Positions 44,319-57,200 of a DNA stretch of 64,000 nucleotides are shown one piece after another; position 1 is the stretch's first letter; every line of letters starts with the position of its first letter. The stretch is from assembly GCA_963930775.1 (NCBI GenBank), contig OZ005694.1, forward strand, positions 8,070,045-8,134,044, read 5' to 3'. This stretch comes from Cliona cf. orientalis (Eukaryota > Porifera > Demospongiae > Clionaida > Clionaidae). The notes beneath the pieces were generated by a model. It made no database searches and had not been told where the DNA came from. It was given only the letters and a program-made list of their open reading frames with translations. Position numbers and translations under genes: made by a program.

Positions 44319-46314
44319 GTCACCTTCATTTGTTTGTATCATACTATCAGGTTCATTATCGTTGCAAATATTTACTGTAAGTTCTGTATATTATTTCCAT
44401 GTCATTGTAGTTCTACTTATTACTATAAGCACATAACGATATCAATTAAATTTAATGTAATTCACATCATAACAATAGTACTATTATAATTTTTATGTCA
44501 CTCTCATAGATACATACTTTGCACTAGTGCTTTTTCTGCACTATTTTATGTGTCTCTTGCATACTTATGCATAAAATTATCATAAAGAAAAAATTATGGA
44601 GTATATTATATTGACTATCATGTCCGCGAAATTGGCAAAATTTTCTCCTGGTGAAAATTCTATGTATAAAATTTATGGTATAAATAATACAATGTAGCCA
44701 CAGTGACTATGTAGATTATCACAATAGAAGAATGAATAATGTGTGGCTAAATGAATTTCAACAACAGAATAGGTTGGATAATCAAGTTTCGCTCTACTAA
44801 GACTTGCTTTTCAAATTTATTATTAATTTATTTATGAAGAGGACACATCAACTTTTATACCGGACGTGCACTTGTATTCAATGATGTTATGTACACAGAG
44901 ACACGCTTCTTTGTTTATTCTCTAGCGGATAGATCAGGGGTAGCTATGCCTCAGAAGGGAGGACCACCCACCCTCCCCGGCCCCTGAATGGTATGACAGA
45001 GCAGCTGCTGAGTTGAGAATTAATGCATGATCCGTAAGTCTTCTGTTGCAAATTTTGTGCAGCAAGCCTGCCAAACCTCCTGCTGAGAAAACAGGATGTC
45101 ATGCGTTTGTTCGTGAATCCGCATTTTCGGATGTTGGAGGCAAGTCATACACAGTGAGGGGCAAAAGTGATAATTATTGGTATTAACTCTTGATTCATGG
45201 ATATATTAGGACACAACATCTGCATGGCATTGTGCTTTCATCAGCCTCCAGAAATACTGTCTGACGCTGTTTACATCCCATGCACTTTCCCTAGGTGTGG
45301 TGAGGTGGGCGTAGATCGTCATCATGTGTTTCTAATTCGGTTCTCCACCTTTGATAGTTATTTTAATTAGGATTTCCTACACGTTGGAGGGGGGAAGAGA
45401 GTAAATTGGTGGTGCTTTAAATCTAATACATAGCATAAGCTTAGATTGTGACTGGCATTCAATCCGGCAGCTGCGAATGAAGAGCTGGAGCTATAGCTGA
45501 TTAATCAAATGTATGAGACTCAGTGTGCATCAGCTTTGGAGCAAAAGATTCTTGAATACCATGATCATGTGGTCTTTGCACTATCAGTTTTTTGGCTTCT
45601 TTTTATGATGAAATTGTGTACATACTCTAGTTTGCTTTGGTTACCTTGGATACGGGGAAAATTGGTTGGAAATAATCTCATTTAGTGAGTCATACATCTT
45701 TTATTTATATTGAAAAGGTGGGGACTTACCCAATTATCCTTTGAGCTAGCCACACTCTAGCCATAGTAAATTCTAAAGACAGCTGGTCTAGAGGCCCTTG
45801 CACCATAAGTGGACTTGCTATTGTAATCGTGACCAGAAGTTTTATGGCGTGACTGTGAAAGCCGATATTATGCTTGTGGTTGGCCACTTAAATTGGACTG
45901 TTGGGCTTTCAATAGAATAAACATCCTCCCAAAGGAGACCTTTATATGATCGCCAGCAATAAAATAACAATTATAATGTTATGAAATAAGGACAGTATAA
46001 TGAGAATATGGATAATATTAATACTTCCTTGGATACAGAAGAACAGAGGCATACCAGTGGGTGGTGTGACATAATATTGAGTGACCATTACTGAAAGCAT
46101 ATAAAGGCTGCGTCCAATAGCAGTTTGATTGGTGAGTCTTCTTGATGCTATAGAAATTAAGGTAAGGTGCATAAACTAGGCCAGCATCATAATTGTGCAA
46201 GCAGTTATTAATATATGTTTGTAATCAATGAGGATGATTTAAAAGGCTCAAATAATTGAATTTTAACTCATACCTGCAGGATTGACCACCAATAGAGCTT
46301 CCCTTTATGCCAAC
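44319..46314. other. Spacer between the two giant membrane-protein genes
   Basis: The spacer is AT-rich. One piece at about 45060-45185 (after TGTGCAG) reads openly for about 40 codons and may be a decayed exon, but it has no recognised domain. A CTGCAG acceptor-like site at 46274-46279 precedes gene B, so an upstream untranslated exon of gene B is possible. Confidence 0.4.
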
Positions 46315-49300
46315 ATGATGGTGATCCTATTCACTGCAATTTTTGTTCTGTTCCTGGCAAACTTTGGGAGTCCTTCATCAGAGGAGCAGTATTTCATCAC
46401 CCCGTCACTAAGTGACCCGTGTCCTACAGACAGCTGTCTCACGTTTGATCAATTTGCGACTAATTCGACAGATTACCTCAGAAGCAACACCACATTGCTC
46501 TTTCTGGAAGGAACTCACAAGCTTGAGTCGGGATTTATGATCAAAAAGATCAATGTGTTCTCGATGCGGTCTTCAGACTCCAGCAATATATCGATAATTT
46601 GCAATGGTAGTAACTCGAGTGTGCGAATGCGATTCGTAAGAATGGGTACTCTTCACATCAAAGGTCTCACTTTTATCGGCTGCTCGGGAAATAAAATCAG
46701 AGGTGTCCAGCAATTCGTACTTGAAGATTCAAATTTCATCGGTGATTCTGAACAGGATAATGTAACTGCATCAGGAACACCATTAGAGCTAGTTGAAACT
46801 TCTGCCACCTTCATAGGGACCAATTTTAGCTTCAACAGTGGTAACAAACTACGATCTGCACCATGTACTAAGCACTACTATGACTTTCAGACTCAAGTCT
46901 TTTACTGGGGCTTGGATGCTAAGCCAAAAGTTGGAGGAGCTATCCTCACAACACGTAGCAATCTAACCATAGTGAATAGCACATTTGAAGGAAACAGTGC
47001 TCAAACGGGAGGTGCCATCTATGCAGAGCAACAGAGCAACATTACGATCATCAATAGTCATTTCAAGGAGAATCGTGTGCGTGGGTCAATATACGACTGC
47101 CATTACGAGGGAGGTGGTGTGCTATACATTGATAGCAATGGAATGAGTACTGTCACAATTGAGAGCAGTAGCTTTGAACACAATAGTGGTTCTTGGCTGG
47201 GTGGAGTCATTGCTCTATCTAGCAATGCATTTGTAAGCATATCCAATAGTAATTTTGTGAGTAACAGGGCCCGAAAGAGAGGGGGAGTGATCGATCTATC
47301 CTACTCCAAAAACGTCCATGTGTTGATCTTTGGTAGCAGATTTCTCAACAATAGCGCAAGATATGGGGCCACCGTTAATGCAGTAGGCTCTAAAGCAGTA
47401 CTCGTAGACATGAGTAACAGCACTTTTAACAACAACTCTGCAATCCAAGAAGCTGGGGTTTTGGATATATCACACGCTGACAACATCATGGTTACAATTG
47501 CTGAGAGCAAATTCATTGGCAACCGTGTGAAGAAAGACAGAGCTGGTGTCGTGGATGTGACATATTCCAGAAATGCATCCGTAAGTATTTATGGCAGTGA
47601 ACTCATTGGGAATAAAGCTGAAGGAGGTGGTGGAGTAATGGATGTATCATACACTCGAGGCATGACTATTAGTATTGACAATAGCAAATTTGAGTATAAT
47701 ATTGCCAAACGATACGATGGTGGAGCAGTTAATTTCTGGGACTCAAGCAACTTGACTATCATTGTCAAAGCCAGCAACTTCAGCAAGAATACAGCAAAAA
47801 GTGGTGGTGGAGCAATTGGACTTGGTTTCGTTACTAACGCATCTTTGACCATCGATGAGAGCAACTTCATTGAAAATAACGCAAGAGAAGCTGGAGCTTT
47901 ATACTGTGTCTGTACAAGACTAGTATGCAAGATAGCTATTGCTAGAAGTGTATTCCAAAACAACAGTGCATCCTCTGGCGGTGGAGTTTTGAGGACAAAA
48001 AACTCGGTGGTGAAAGTGGTTACAAGTTTGTTTGAGAACAACAGAGCTGGGACATACGGAGGAGCTATCATGGGTACAGATAGAGGAGAGATTACAATGA
48101 GAGACAGCCAATTCTACAATAATAGAGCTGCCTATGGAGGGACAGTCTGTGCACAGCGATCAATCATCAAGGCTTTTGCTATGGTGTCAAAGAGAAATTT
48201 AGCTGAAATTGATGGAGGAGTTTTTCATGTCTATCAATCCAATGCAGAGATAATTGGAGGTAATTTTAGTCACAACGAAGCTGAATACAACGGAGGAATA
48301 ATGTCTGCTACTAGAGCCATGGTTATGATCAGCAATGCTACAATGGATCATAATTCAGCTGGTAGTGATGGAGGAATCATAAGATCACAATCGAGTGAGG
48401 TGAAACTTTACAGCAGTAGTGTATCGAACAACCATGCTGGAAGTAGTGGAGGAGTGTTCTCCAATGAACATTGCAATCTAACTATAAGCAAAACATCATT
48501 TACAACAAATAGAGCTAATACAGGAGGCATTTTGCAAGCTGAACTAGGAACATCAATGCTCAATGATTCATCATTCTCAAATAATACAGCCCACACTGGA
48601 GCAGTTATGCATATCGTTCAATCCACAGTCCACAGCCATGCTTCAAACATAACAAAGAATTCTGGTCTCATCAGCATAGCGTATCTCTCGGATAGTACAG
48701 CAGTCTTCTCTAGACTTGATTTTTTGAATAACGTAGGAACATTGCTTGCATTTGGAAGCAGTCTAACAATTGCAGATGATAGCAATTTAATGAGCAATAG
48801 ACACCCAACTCAATGGACAAATGTACGAGAATTTTTCGAAGGAGGTACTATTACCGTGTTTCAGAGTGATCTAATTTTTAACGGAAGCTGTGAGGTGAGG
48901 AAAAATGAGGCTGAAGATGGTGGAGCCGTTAAAGCTATTGAGAGCAAAATTTATGTGCACGGCAAAGTAAGAATAGAAAACAACGTCGCTTCAAAAACAG
49001 GAGGAGGAGTGTATCTCCATTTCAGTGAACTAACATCATTCAAAAGCAGTGAACTAAACCTCATCGGTAATAGTGCATCAAATAAAGGTGGTGGAGTCTA
49101 TGCTATTGGCTCATCCATCAGAGTAAAAGAATCAAGCAATAAACGGAAATCAACTCTTCATTTTGTTGCAAATAGAGCAGAGAAGGGTGGTGGACTCTAC
49201 ATCAGGAGAAATTCCAAGCTCTACATTATCAAATCAAGACCAGATTTTGCCGCCCATAACAAAATAATTACATTCACCAGAAATTCAGCCGATTTTGGAG

Positions 49301-51570
49301 GAGCCATTTATGCCTCTGACGACGGCATGTGCAGCCTCTTTGTGAACTCATCAAGAGACGAATGCTTCTTTCAGACATTAGCAATGTATAGTGCAACAAC
49401 ACACACATCATCCGACTCCCAGTGCCATAATATATTCTTCTTTAATAACACTGCTGAGATTTCAGGCCACAGTCTGTTCGGAGGATTACTGGACAGTTGC
49501 AAAGTAAATCTATTTGCTGAATCCATTATTAAGAAAGATCTCGTAAATTCCTGGACCAGTGATGCTTCAGTGATGAGGGGACATAACTACTTCAGGAAAA
49601 TTAGCAACATTCGAGACTCCGACATTAGTTCACATCCTGTTAGAGTGTGCTTTTGTAAGGATGGAAATCCAGACTGTACCTACCAACCAGATCCTCTCCA
49701 CATCAGAAAAGGAGAAGAAAAGAAGCTAGTACTAAGTGTTGCCATTGTTGATCAGATTGAGCGTCCAATAAGAAATGCGACTCTATACTCTCACCTTGGC
49801 TCAGGAAACGATGTCTGTCAGAATCACATTCAGAAGGTGAATGGAAACTGTAGCAAAGTGAATTTTGCCATATTCTCAAACAACGATACTGAAGAATTAG
49901 TTTTGTCCATTGGTAGAGGTCCATGCAGACGGTCAGATGAATCAAAGGCAAGAGTGACGCTTGAATTCTCCTGTCTGCAGTGCCCAATTGGCTTCGAATT
50001 AGATGCTAACAGAGGGGGGTGCCATTGTATCTGCGACCCTCAGCTTTCATCATTCTTCACAAATTGCTCTGGGAAAGTTCTCATTAGGGAGAGGAATGTC
50101 TGGATTACAACTCTTAACACGAGCAGTGCTGAAAATACTAGTACCCAATACTTGATCCATCCCTTTTGCCCTCTCAATTACTGTCACCCTCCAAGTGCTC
50201 GAGTACAGTTGAACTTAAACTCACCAAGCGGAGTAGATGCCCAATGCGCTGACAGTCGCTCGGGTTTACTCTGTGGAACATGTCGACCTGGCCTTAGTCT
50301 CTCTCTAGGTAGTTCACGCTGCCTAACCTGCTCTAGCCACTGGCTTGCTCTTCTCCTAGTCATTCTCATAGTTGCCTTTTTGGCTGGTATTCTTCTTATA
50401 GTCTCTCTTCTAGTGCTCAATTTGACAGTGGCCGTTGGGACACTAAATGGAATAATCTTCTATGCTAACATAGTGGCGGCAAATGCCAGCATTTTTCTAC
50501 CGTCTTCGTGTCCCAACTTCATCACTGTGTTCGTGTCATGGCTCAATCTAGAGATAGGATTTGACACCTGCTTCTTTGAAGGAATGGACTCCTTTTGGAA
50601 GACTCTTATACAGTTGGTTTTCCCCACGTATGTCATCCTTCTCGTTGTCGTGGTAATTGTTATCTCTGAAACCTCCTCAAGATTTGCCAAGCTGATCGGG
50701 AAGCGAAACCCAGTGGCAACTCTGGCCACACTCATCCTTCTCTGCTACGCTAAGCTGCTACACACCATCATCGCTTCACTCTCCTTTACAGTCCTCCACT
50801 ATCCTGACGGCTCTCGGCAAACAGTGTGGCTTCCAGATGCCACTGTGCCATACCTCAGTGGAAAGCACATTGCCCTCTTTGGAATAGCAGTGCTCATTCT
50901 GATGGTGGGAGTTGCCTTTACTGCTCTACTTCTGTCTTGGCAGTGGATTCTTCGACTTCAGAACGTAAAAGGGTTTAAGTGGATGAATCACCAGAAACTA
51001 TTCCATTTCATAGAGCCTTACCATGCTCCGTACACCTTTAAGTATCGCTACTGGACTGGCTTGCTGCTGCTGGTACGCGTCGTTCTATACTTAGTGTCAG
51101 CTGTCAACGTTGAAGGAGATCCTAGAGTCAATCTGGTAGCAAATATCTTTGTCATTGGCAGTCTGCTGCTCATAAAGGGAGTGGTGCAGAAGTGGATCTA
51201 CAAGAAGTGGCCGCTTGACGTTCTTGAAACGATCATGTACTTCAATATACTAGCCTTGTCAGCCTTCACCTGGTACACTTTGGACTCTGATAGAAGCCAA
51301 CCAGCTGTTGCTTGTACATCTGTCATGATTACATTCTTTCTGCTTATGGCCGTCATCTTCTTTCACGTATACAAGTACACTCCCCTTGGCTCCGCCATAA
51401 AACACAGCCAGGCCTTCGAGTGGATGCTAGCTAGCTTTCGGATGAAAAAACCACAAGTTTCTTCAAAAGGTGAAGAAGAGCCAACTAAACCGACTTATTC
51501 AATCGTTGATTTGCACCATCCACACGTAATTATAAGACAAGTCTCAGTGGATGAAGAGGTAACATACTAA
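46315..51570 (+). CDS. Giant Pmp-like beta-helix multi-pass membrane protein, gene B
   Basis: The frame is open from 46282, but the first ATG (46315) begins directly with a signal peptide (MMVILFTAIFVLFLANFG), so I place the start there (1751 residues). Layout is as in gene A: a CPTDSC N-terminal module, Pmp-like repeats from about residue 200 to 1010 (STFEGNSAQTGGAI, SRFLNNSARYGATV), a Cys-rich stalk (CFCKDGNPDC, CPIGFELD, LLCGTCRPGLSLSLGSSRCLTC), then about 8-9 membrane helices from about 1341 to 1700. The membrane domain is the best-conserved part between the two genes (VAVG.LNGIIFYAN, KRNPVATLATL, FIEPYHAPYT), which suggests a shared conserved function there and a diversifying ectodomain. 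The tail ends ...DEEVTY. Having no introns across 5 kb is unusual beside the multi-exon neighbours. Confidence 0.88.
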   Translation: MMVILFTAIFVLFLANFGSPSSEEQYFITPSLSDPCPTDSCLTFDQFATNSTDYLRSNTTLLFLEGTHKLESGFMIKKINVFSMRSSDSSNISIICNGSNSSVRMRFVRMGTLHIKGLTFIGCSGNKIRGVQQFVLEDSNFIGDSEQDNVTASGTPLELVETSATFIGTNFSFNSGNKLRSAPCTKHYYDFQTQVFYWGLDAKPKVGGAILTTRSNLTIVNSTFEGNSAQTGGAIYAEQQSNITIINSHFKENRVRGSIYDCHYEGGGVLYIDSNGMSTVTIESSSFEHNSGSWLGGVIALSSNAFVSISNSNFVSNRARKRGGVIDLSYSKNVHVLIFGSRFLNNSARYGATVNAVGSKAVLVDMSNSTFNNNSAIQEAGVLDISHADNIMVTIAESKFIGNRVKKDRAGVVDVTYSRNASVSIYGSELIGNKAEGGGGVMDVSYTRGMTISIDNSKFEYNIAKRYDGGAVNFWDSSNLTIIVKASNFSKNTAKSGGGAIGLGFVTNASLTIDESNFIENNAREAGALYCVCTRLVCKIAIARSVFQNNSASSGGGVLRTKNSVVKVVTSLFENNRAGTYGGAIMGTDRGEITMRDSQFYNNRAAYGGTVCAQRSIIKAFAMVSKRNLAEIDGGVFHVYQSNAEIIGGNFSHNEAEYNGGIMSATRAMVMISNATMDHNSAGSDGGIIRSQSSEVKLYSSSVSNNHAGSSGGVFSNEHCNLTISKTSFTTNRANTGGILQAELGTSMLNDSSFSNNTAHTGAVMHIVQSTVHSHASNITKNSGLISIAYLSDSTAVFSRLDFLNNVGTLLAFGSSLTIADDSNLMSNRHPTQWTNVREFFEGGTITVFQSDLIFNGSCEVRKNEAEDGGAVKAIESKIYVHGKVRIENNVASKTGGGVYLHFSELTSFKSSELNLIGNSASNKGGGVYAIGSSIRVKESSNKRKSTLHFVANRAEKGGGLYIRRNSKLYIIKSRPDFAAHNKIITFTRNSADFGGAIYASDDGMCSLFVNSSRDECFFQTLAMYSATTHTSSDSQCHNIFFFNNTAEISGHSLFGGLLDSCKVNLFAESIIKKDLVNSWTSDASVMRGHNYFRKISNIRDSDISSHPVRVCFCKDGNPDCTYQPDPLHIRKGEEKKLVLSVAIVDQIERPIRNATLYSHLGSGNDVCQNHIQKVNGNCSKVNFAIFSNNDTEELVLSIGRGPCRRSDESKARVTLEFSCLQCPIGFELDANRGGCHCICDPQLSSFFTNCSGKVLIRERNVWITTLNTSSAENTSTQYLIHPFCPLNYCHPPSARVQLNLNSPSGVDAQCADSRSGLLCGTCRPGLSLSLGSSRCLTCSSHWLALLLVILIVAFLAGILLIVSLLVLNLTVAVGTLNGIIFYANIVAANASIFLPSSCPNFITVFVSWLNLEIGFDTCFFEGMDSFWKTLIQLVFPTYVILLVVVVIVISETSSRFAKLIGKRNPVATLATLILLCYAKLLHTIIASLSFTVLHYPDGSRQTVWLPDATVPYLSGKHIALFGIAVLILMVGVAFTALLLSWQWILRLQNVKGFKWMNHQKLFHFIEPYHAPYTFKYRYWTGLLLLVRVVLYLVSAVNVEGDPRVNLVANIFVIGSLLLIKGVVQKWIYKKWPLDVLETIMYFNILALSAFTWYTLDSDRSQPAVACTSVMITFFLLMAVIFFHVYKYTPLGSAIKHSQAFEWMLASFRMKKPQVSSKGEEEPTKPTYSIVDLHHPHVIIRQVSVDEEVTY

Positions 51571-51856
51571 TTACTGAATCAACTCCAACACTATTAATCG
51601 CTGTCTTATTTTTAAGAAAAATATAGCTATACATCCCATATCATGCACACCATGATCATGACAATCATTCATTACCTTTTTTAATGTTACCCCTAATTTT
51701 TTTGTATGTATCTATGACATTAGAGCAGCCTAACTGTATTATGATGAAAATGAGCAGCAAAAAGAGTAGAACAAATTTTGATGATACAAAATTTTTATGA
51801 GTATAAAAATTTAATGATACATGTCAAAAGAATATTATTGTGAGTGATAATTATCA

Positions 51857-54211
51857 TCAGACTTCAGTTCTGTCCTGAGGGTTGTACTTTTCCTCAGCAC
51901 ATGGAGTTATGCAGTCACTAAAAATAGCTATGAGTGAGACTACAAATCCAATGAAGGACAGGGACATCAGTCCAACAAGGTACGTCCAAAACTGGTCCAG
52001 ATCTTCACAGCTGTCGATGAGGCTGTCCACTGGACGAAATGTCTCACGGAATCCATTGGTGTATAGTGGAGAATCAGGGCTAAATATACATGTTGAGTTG
52101 TCGCCACCTACAAGTGAGAGAGTAGAGAGAGAGAGAGAGAGAGAGGAGAAGAGAAGGATGAATGAATAGCCACCAACTACTGTTCTCAAATGTATGGTAA
52201 AGGGTCATTACACACAAAACTACACTGATAAGGTATTTCTTCTCCCTACTACACTATTTCCTACACTTCAGCAGTAGACTTACTCATTCTCTGAACTTCA
52301 AGGAACTGATCGTACTGTGGCAGCTGCACCGCTGTGCCATAGAGTCCAGTGATCCCAGCCGCCAGGAAACAGGCACAGATGGAGAAGGCATTCAACAAAA
52401 CATGGAAGAAGATCTGCAGCAATTGGGAAATGATCATACTATATATATAAGGCCTGATAAGAGTTGCTAAATTATGTCCATAGCAATCATACACATAATG
52501 TCATTGAAAAACCATCACTATAAACTTATGTAAAAGTATCACTCAAAATTTAGAAATATAGAAGTTAGGAGTATTCAAAATTTTACACAATCGTATTTAG
52601 TGAGATAGCTAGCTCATCACGGTTGGCATAATAATATGACATAACTGTGTAATTTTTGAGATCAATATCAGAATCAGGACATTAATTTTTGAGTAATAAC
52701 ATTATTTAATAATGTTTAGTCTCGTAAGTCTATGGCTTGCCGTGTGATAGACAACACTAGGCCAACTCCCTCCAAACACTAACTCCATTATCATACCATT
52801 TGCCAATGTTTATGTGTACTGTTCTCCAATCTATATGGAGCACAAGCCCAAATTATACATCCGTGGCATGAGGAGAGCATGTGGCGAAATATATAACTAT
52901 TTGAAACAGCTAGCTATTGTGAATAAGGTCATCAAGGCACAAATAATGCACTGCATATGAAAGATGCATTCTACTGAAAGGCTCTATAGAGTATAGTCAG
53001 TTCTGTCACACGATAGCTATACTATGAGTCTAGAACATTGGAATACCAACACTTCAATGTTATTTTAGCTAAAGCATTGTCATTAATTTTCTATCATCAA
53101 GATCAACTGGGTAAAGGCTGCTCTTATTATTGTGAGATTATACTGCAAACAATGTATGTATGTACCGCAAGCACCATTAGCCACAGAATGCGTGGAACAA
53201 TGTTCAGCTTTACCACTAATCGATCGGCCTTAGGGCACGATGATCATGCATTGCTTAGCAACTAAAACAACAGTCAGAATGCCTATATATACAGCTGGCT
53301 GGCTAAGCTCCAACGTGAATGCATCAGATTGAAGTTGTGCAACAGTCATGATCATAGCGCTATACATACCTTTGATAGCTTAGTTACGGACATCTGATAT
53401 GAGGAATGTGCATGAAAAAATCGACAAAAAATGTATGGAGCTTCATATGTATCAGTCGTCACACTGTCGAGTGCATGTGGTTGTCAGTGATATGGATACA
53501 TGATATGATCATGATAATATCTATATGATATCCCTCTCTAGCGTTGCTTACACGATTACAGGACCTATACATAATAATATATATAGCTGTTATCATGACA
53601 TTGTATAAATTGTCAGCAGTATACAAGTATTGATTAACTGGTCAAGAGGTATCTATTTCAGCTATTAATAGCACTTCTTCTGAATAAAAAAATCACTAAG
53701 CAAGCATCTGGCACGGCTGACCCTCATCACGTACACTTTTAGTATATTATTCACATGACATTGCACACTGCATTCACAAGCTAGTCTGCATGTGGGGATA
53801 TTGAAATAAATATTGCGCTGTTGATATAGCTCAACACTAGATGTCTGTCTAACTATATACTATTACAAGCAGGATAAGGGAACTTTGTGGCTTTAGTGGT
53901 TCAACATTAAGAGCCAGAGAAGGGCTTCTGATTGGGTAATGCAGAAGGTGGAGGCCCCTAAGGCTGCTAATAATGTTATTGTGAGCCAGGCTGTCAATAA
54001 ATAGGCTCTAATTATCAGGCTTCCAGGACAGTGTTTATTTACTACAATCTTTGTAATGTGGGACACACCTATAGGAAGAGAGAAGCTTCTCCTGGTAGTG
54101 CACAGATTCAGCATTTTCCCTCTCCCTCCCTCCCTCCCTCCCTCCCCCCTCCCTCTCTCTCTCCCTCCCTCCCTCTCTCTCTCTCTCTCTCTCACTCTCT
54201 CTCTCTCTCTC

Positions 54212-54282
<71 letters not shown>

Positions 54283-57200
54283 AACACACTACTAGACACT
54301 AATGTACACAAATGCTACTCATATTAAATGGGTCAGAATTTAGGGTATTTCTTAGTCAAAGACAAACATATCATGATCATACATTGAAGCATAATACTGG
54401 GGCATCCTTGAATGATCACCACTACAAATGGGAACATAATGAGAAGTACAAATGTGCAGTGTCCTTGAACGTGAGACCAGGCTGGTCGCCTCAACACAAT
54501 GGAATGCACAGCTGTTGAGATTACTGTAAGCTACAGTAGTACACAATTATTATACTGAATGCTATTGATGTTTTGTAATTTGCCGGGATTGGGCAATAGG
54601 TGCAAATCACATCAGGAGTTGTCACCTAGCAGTCTGCTAGTCTGTTAATTTAAGAATATCACTTTCCAACCAGGCTCATACACATAATATTATTATAATA
54701 TTATTGTATTGTCAGAGTCATATCTCTCACATATACACACATAATAATTATACACATATTAAGACGAACTGATTGATCCTGAAGCATACCAAATCTTGCA
54801 TGTAGCCATTTTCAAAGACTATACTACTGACTAGTGCTGATCTCAAAAGCTAGTCACAATGGAAAAAAAAAAAAAAACGCTACAAAATTAAAGAGGGCTA
54901 CTCAATCCTGGGACTAGCGACCACTGCACGTGAATAGCAAAATTAATATCCAATTTAACTTACTATGCATGCATGCCATTACATTACATAGACATACTAT
55001 AATAATACACGCACACTCGAATATTTTGATGCACATGCAGTATGGTCAGCAATAGTAACTACAAAAACGCTGGTACAAATAGCCGGATAATTGCTTCAAG
55101 TGGGTGTGCATAAACATCCCTTGTTTAAGTGAAACAGTAGCAGCTGTGATCAATAAAATCACAAAAGATCTATACGTATTCACATGCACCCTAAGAAATG
55201 CATCATGACGTGTTCTAACGTCAAATTGTTTTGTAAATCTGTGTTGCCTGCCTCATGGGCTCTCAACGGTGCTACAGTTATCAGAAGCAAAGAATACAGA
55301 TATGATATCTATTCTAGAAGCTATTCTAGGCAGCTTTTGCTGTCACGAAACTATTTGGCTAGTTTATGACATAACTAGGTTTGAATTTTTGGAGGGGGGG
55401 GGCTGCCCCTACAGTTTCACTGCTTATAAAATTCATTATCAATTATATTTATGCTGGCGCCTCACCCAGCAAACTAATATAATAATATAATTATTACTGT
55501 GACCACATAATATATATGGGGATAATGGTAATCCTGTTTACTGGAATCCACTTCCTAATGGAAGGACCAGAGTATGCAAAGTCTTCCCCGATTCACAAAA
55601 ACACCACCCACGTTGTACAACACCTCAGAGCCCGCCCTGCCGCTGATCACGTAATTATAACTATAATGATAACTTATACATACGCGGACCTGTAGCCTAC
55701 AAAACATTCCCCTCTCTCCACACAATATGCATGCGTGCTCTCATACTACCAGGAAAGGTAAATAAACTCAAAAAGAGAAACTACTGTGTATGCTCATCCA
55801 GTTGTTACACAGCGTTTATGTATTATTATTTAGGAGGGTGGGGGTAGGGGTGTGGGAAGGGCGGGGAAGGGGACTGAGAGATAAGGTAGCGATATCATAC
55901 ACCAAGTGTCACAGTCACAACGATAAACTATTATAGTGACCAGTACTTTGTATAGTATGGATATACATGTAGTTATGGCAAATCAGAGCAGCCAATCAGT
56001 TACAGTATGTCATTATACCAGCCATGCATGCATGTAGGCCTGCCCATTCTGTGTATATACCGATATATTTATATACAGCCCTGAATTTAGAGGGGGGGTA
56101 AGGGTGTTTAATCAAGTATATGATGCATAAAAGGAAATTTCCTCCGGTTAAATTTACGGCGTGTAGAAAAAAAAAAGCATCAGGGGCTAGTCAATTTTTT
56201 TAGAGTCTTAGAGAGTTAGTAGTATGTAACTGTTAAGTACTCACCACACAGGCTTGTCGGGTGGGTCTCACCAGTAGCCCGGCAACGCCAGCCATCAGCA
56301 GCTGTCAAAGGAGACAAAATAATGGAAACATGTCATTCACAAATCGGACGCAGTATTCCTAAACATCGTCTCATGCATGTCTCATGCACACCACACCCTC
56401 TCTCTCCCTCTCAAGGAGGAACGAGGAAAAAAAAAAAGAATTGATGGTGCATGGATCACTTTCCTGGTCATATTGCAGGGAAATCTGGGCCAAAGTATAT
56501 CGAGGTTGGGGGGTCGTTCTTGTATACACCAAAATTGGGAGAATATTATCATTCATATTCTGTCAGCATTGGTGTATACAAAAATGAAAGGTATTTTATA
56601 CTTGCTAAATCTGAGCCTTATTCTAGAATATTATAGATATCCCTAAGTCTGGCCTTGATTAATAAGGGTTTTTGAGAGCGATCTAACTATTGACAAAACC
56701 ACTGTCCCCACAAGACCATTGGGGACTTTCCTCCAAAAGAAGATGATATTCATTTTTAGACTGGGAAAGTGGCCCAGTCCTCATAAACCACAAATGAACA
56801 TACAAGCCAAAGTTGCATCAACCAGTTCTTTATTAGAGATGGAGGTAGGGGTGCATGTGTAGTCTGGGCTTGTTACAGTACTAGATGTTCCCATAAACCT
56901 TAACTATAAATAAACAAAATATCAAACCCTCAGGTTCAGGTCTGTTTTACAACAATTGGGTGCTAAACCAGAAAGTTCAAATCTCAGCCTCCAAATAAGT
57001 AGTTGACTATTGCAGATATAGGAGGTAGGCTAGGTTGAGCTCAAAAGGGCAGCCTTAATGGGGGTTAAGGTAGGATCTAGGATCGTAGTTATTAGGAGCA
57101 TCCTCCAACTCTTTAACTACCAGTGTGAGGCCTGGGTGAAATAGGAACCTATGTAGCTTGAAAAAATAATTGTGGTTTTAGGAATCATGTCAACATGTGA

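Noticed and set aside
45060-45185. About 40-codon open piece after TGTGCAG (KPAKPPAEKTGCHAFVRES…)
   Set aside because: It has no partner exons, no domain, and ends at a stop. It may be a decayed exon and is not supported as a gene.
53893-54327. Open frames rich in SLSLSL / HTHTHT / REREGG
   Set aside because: They are translations of the CT/CA microsatellite.
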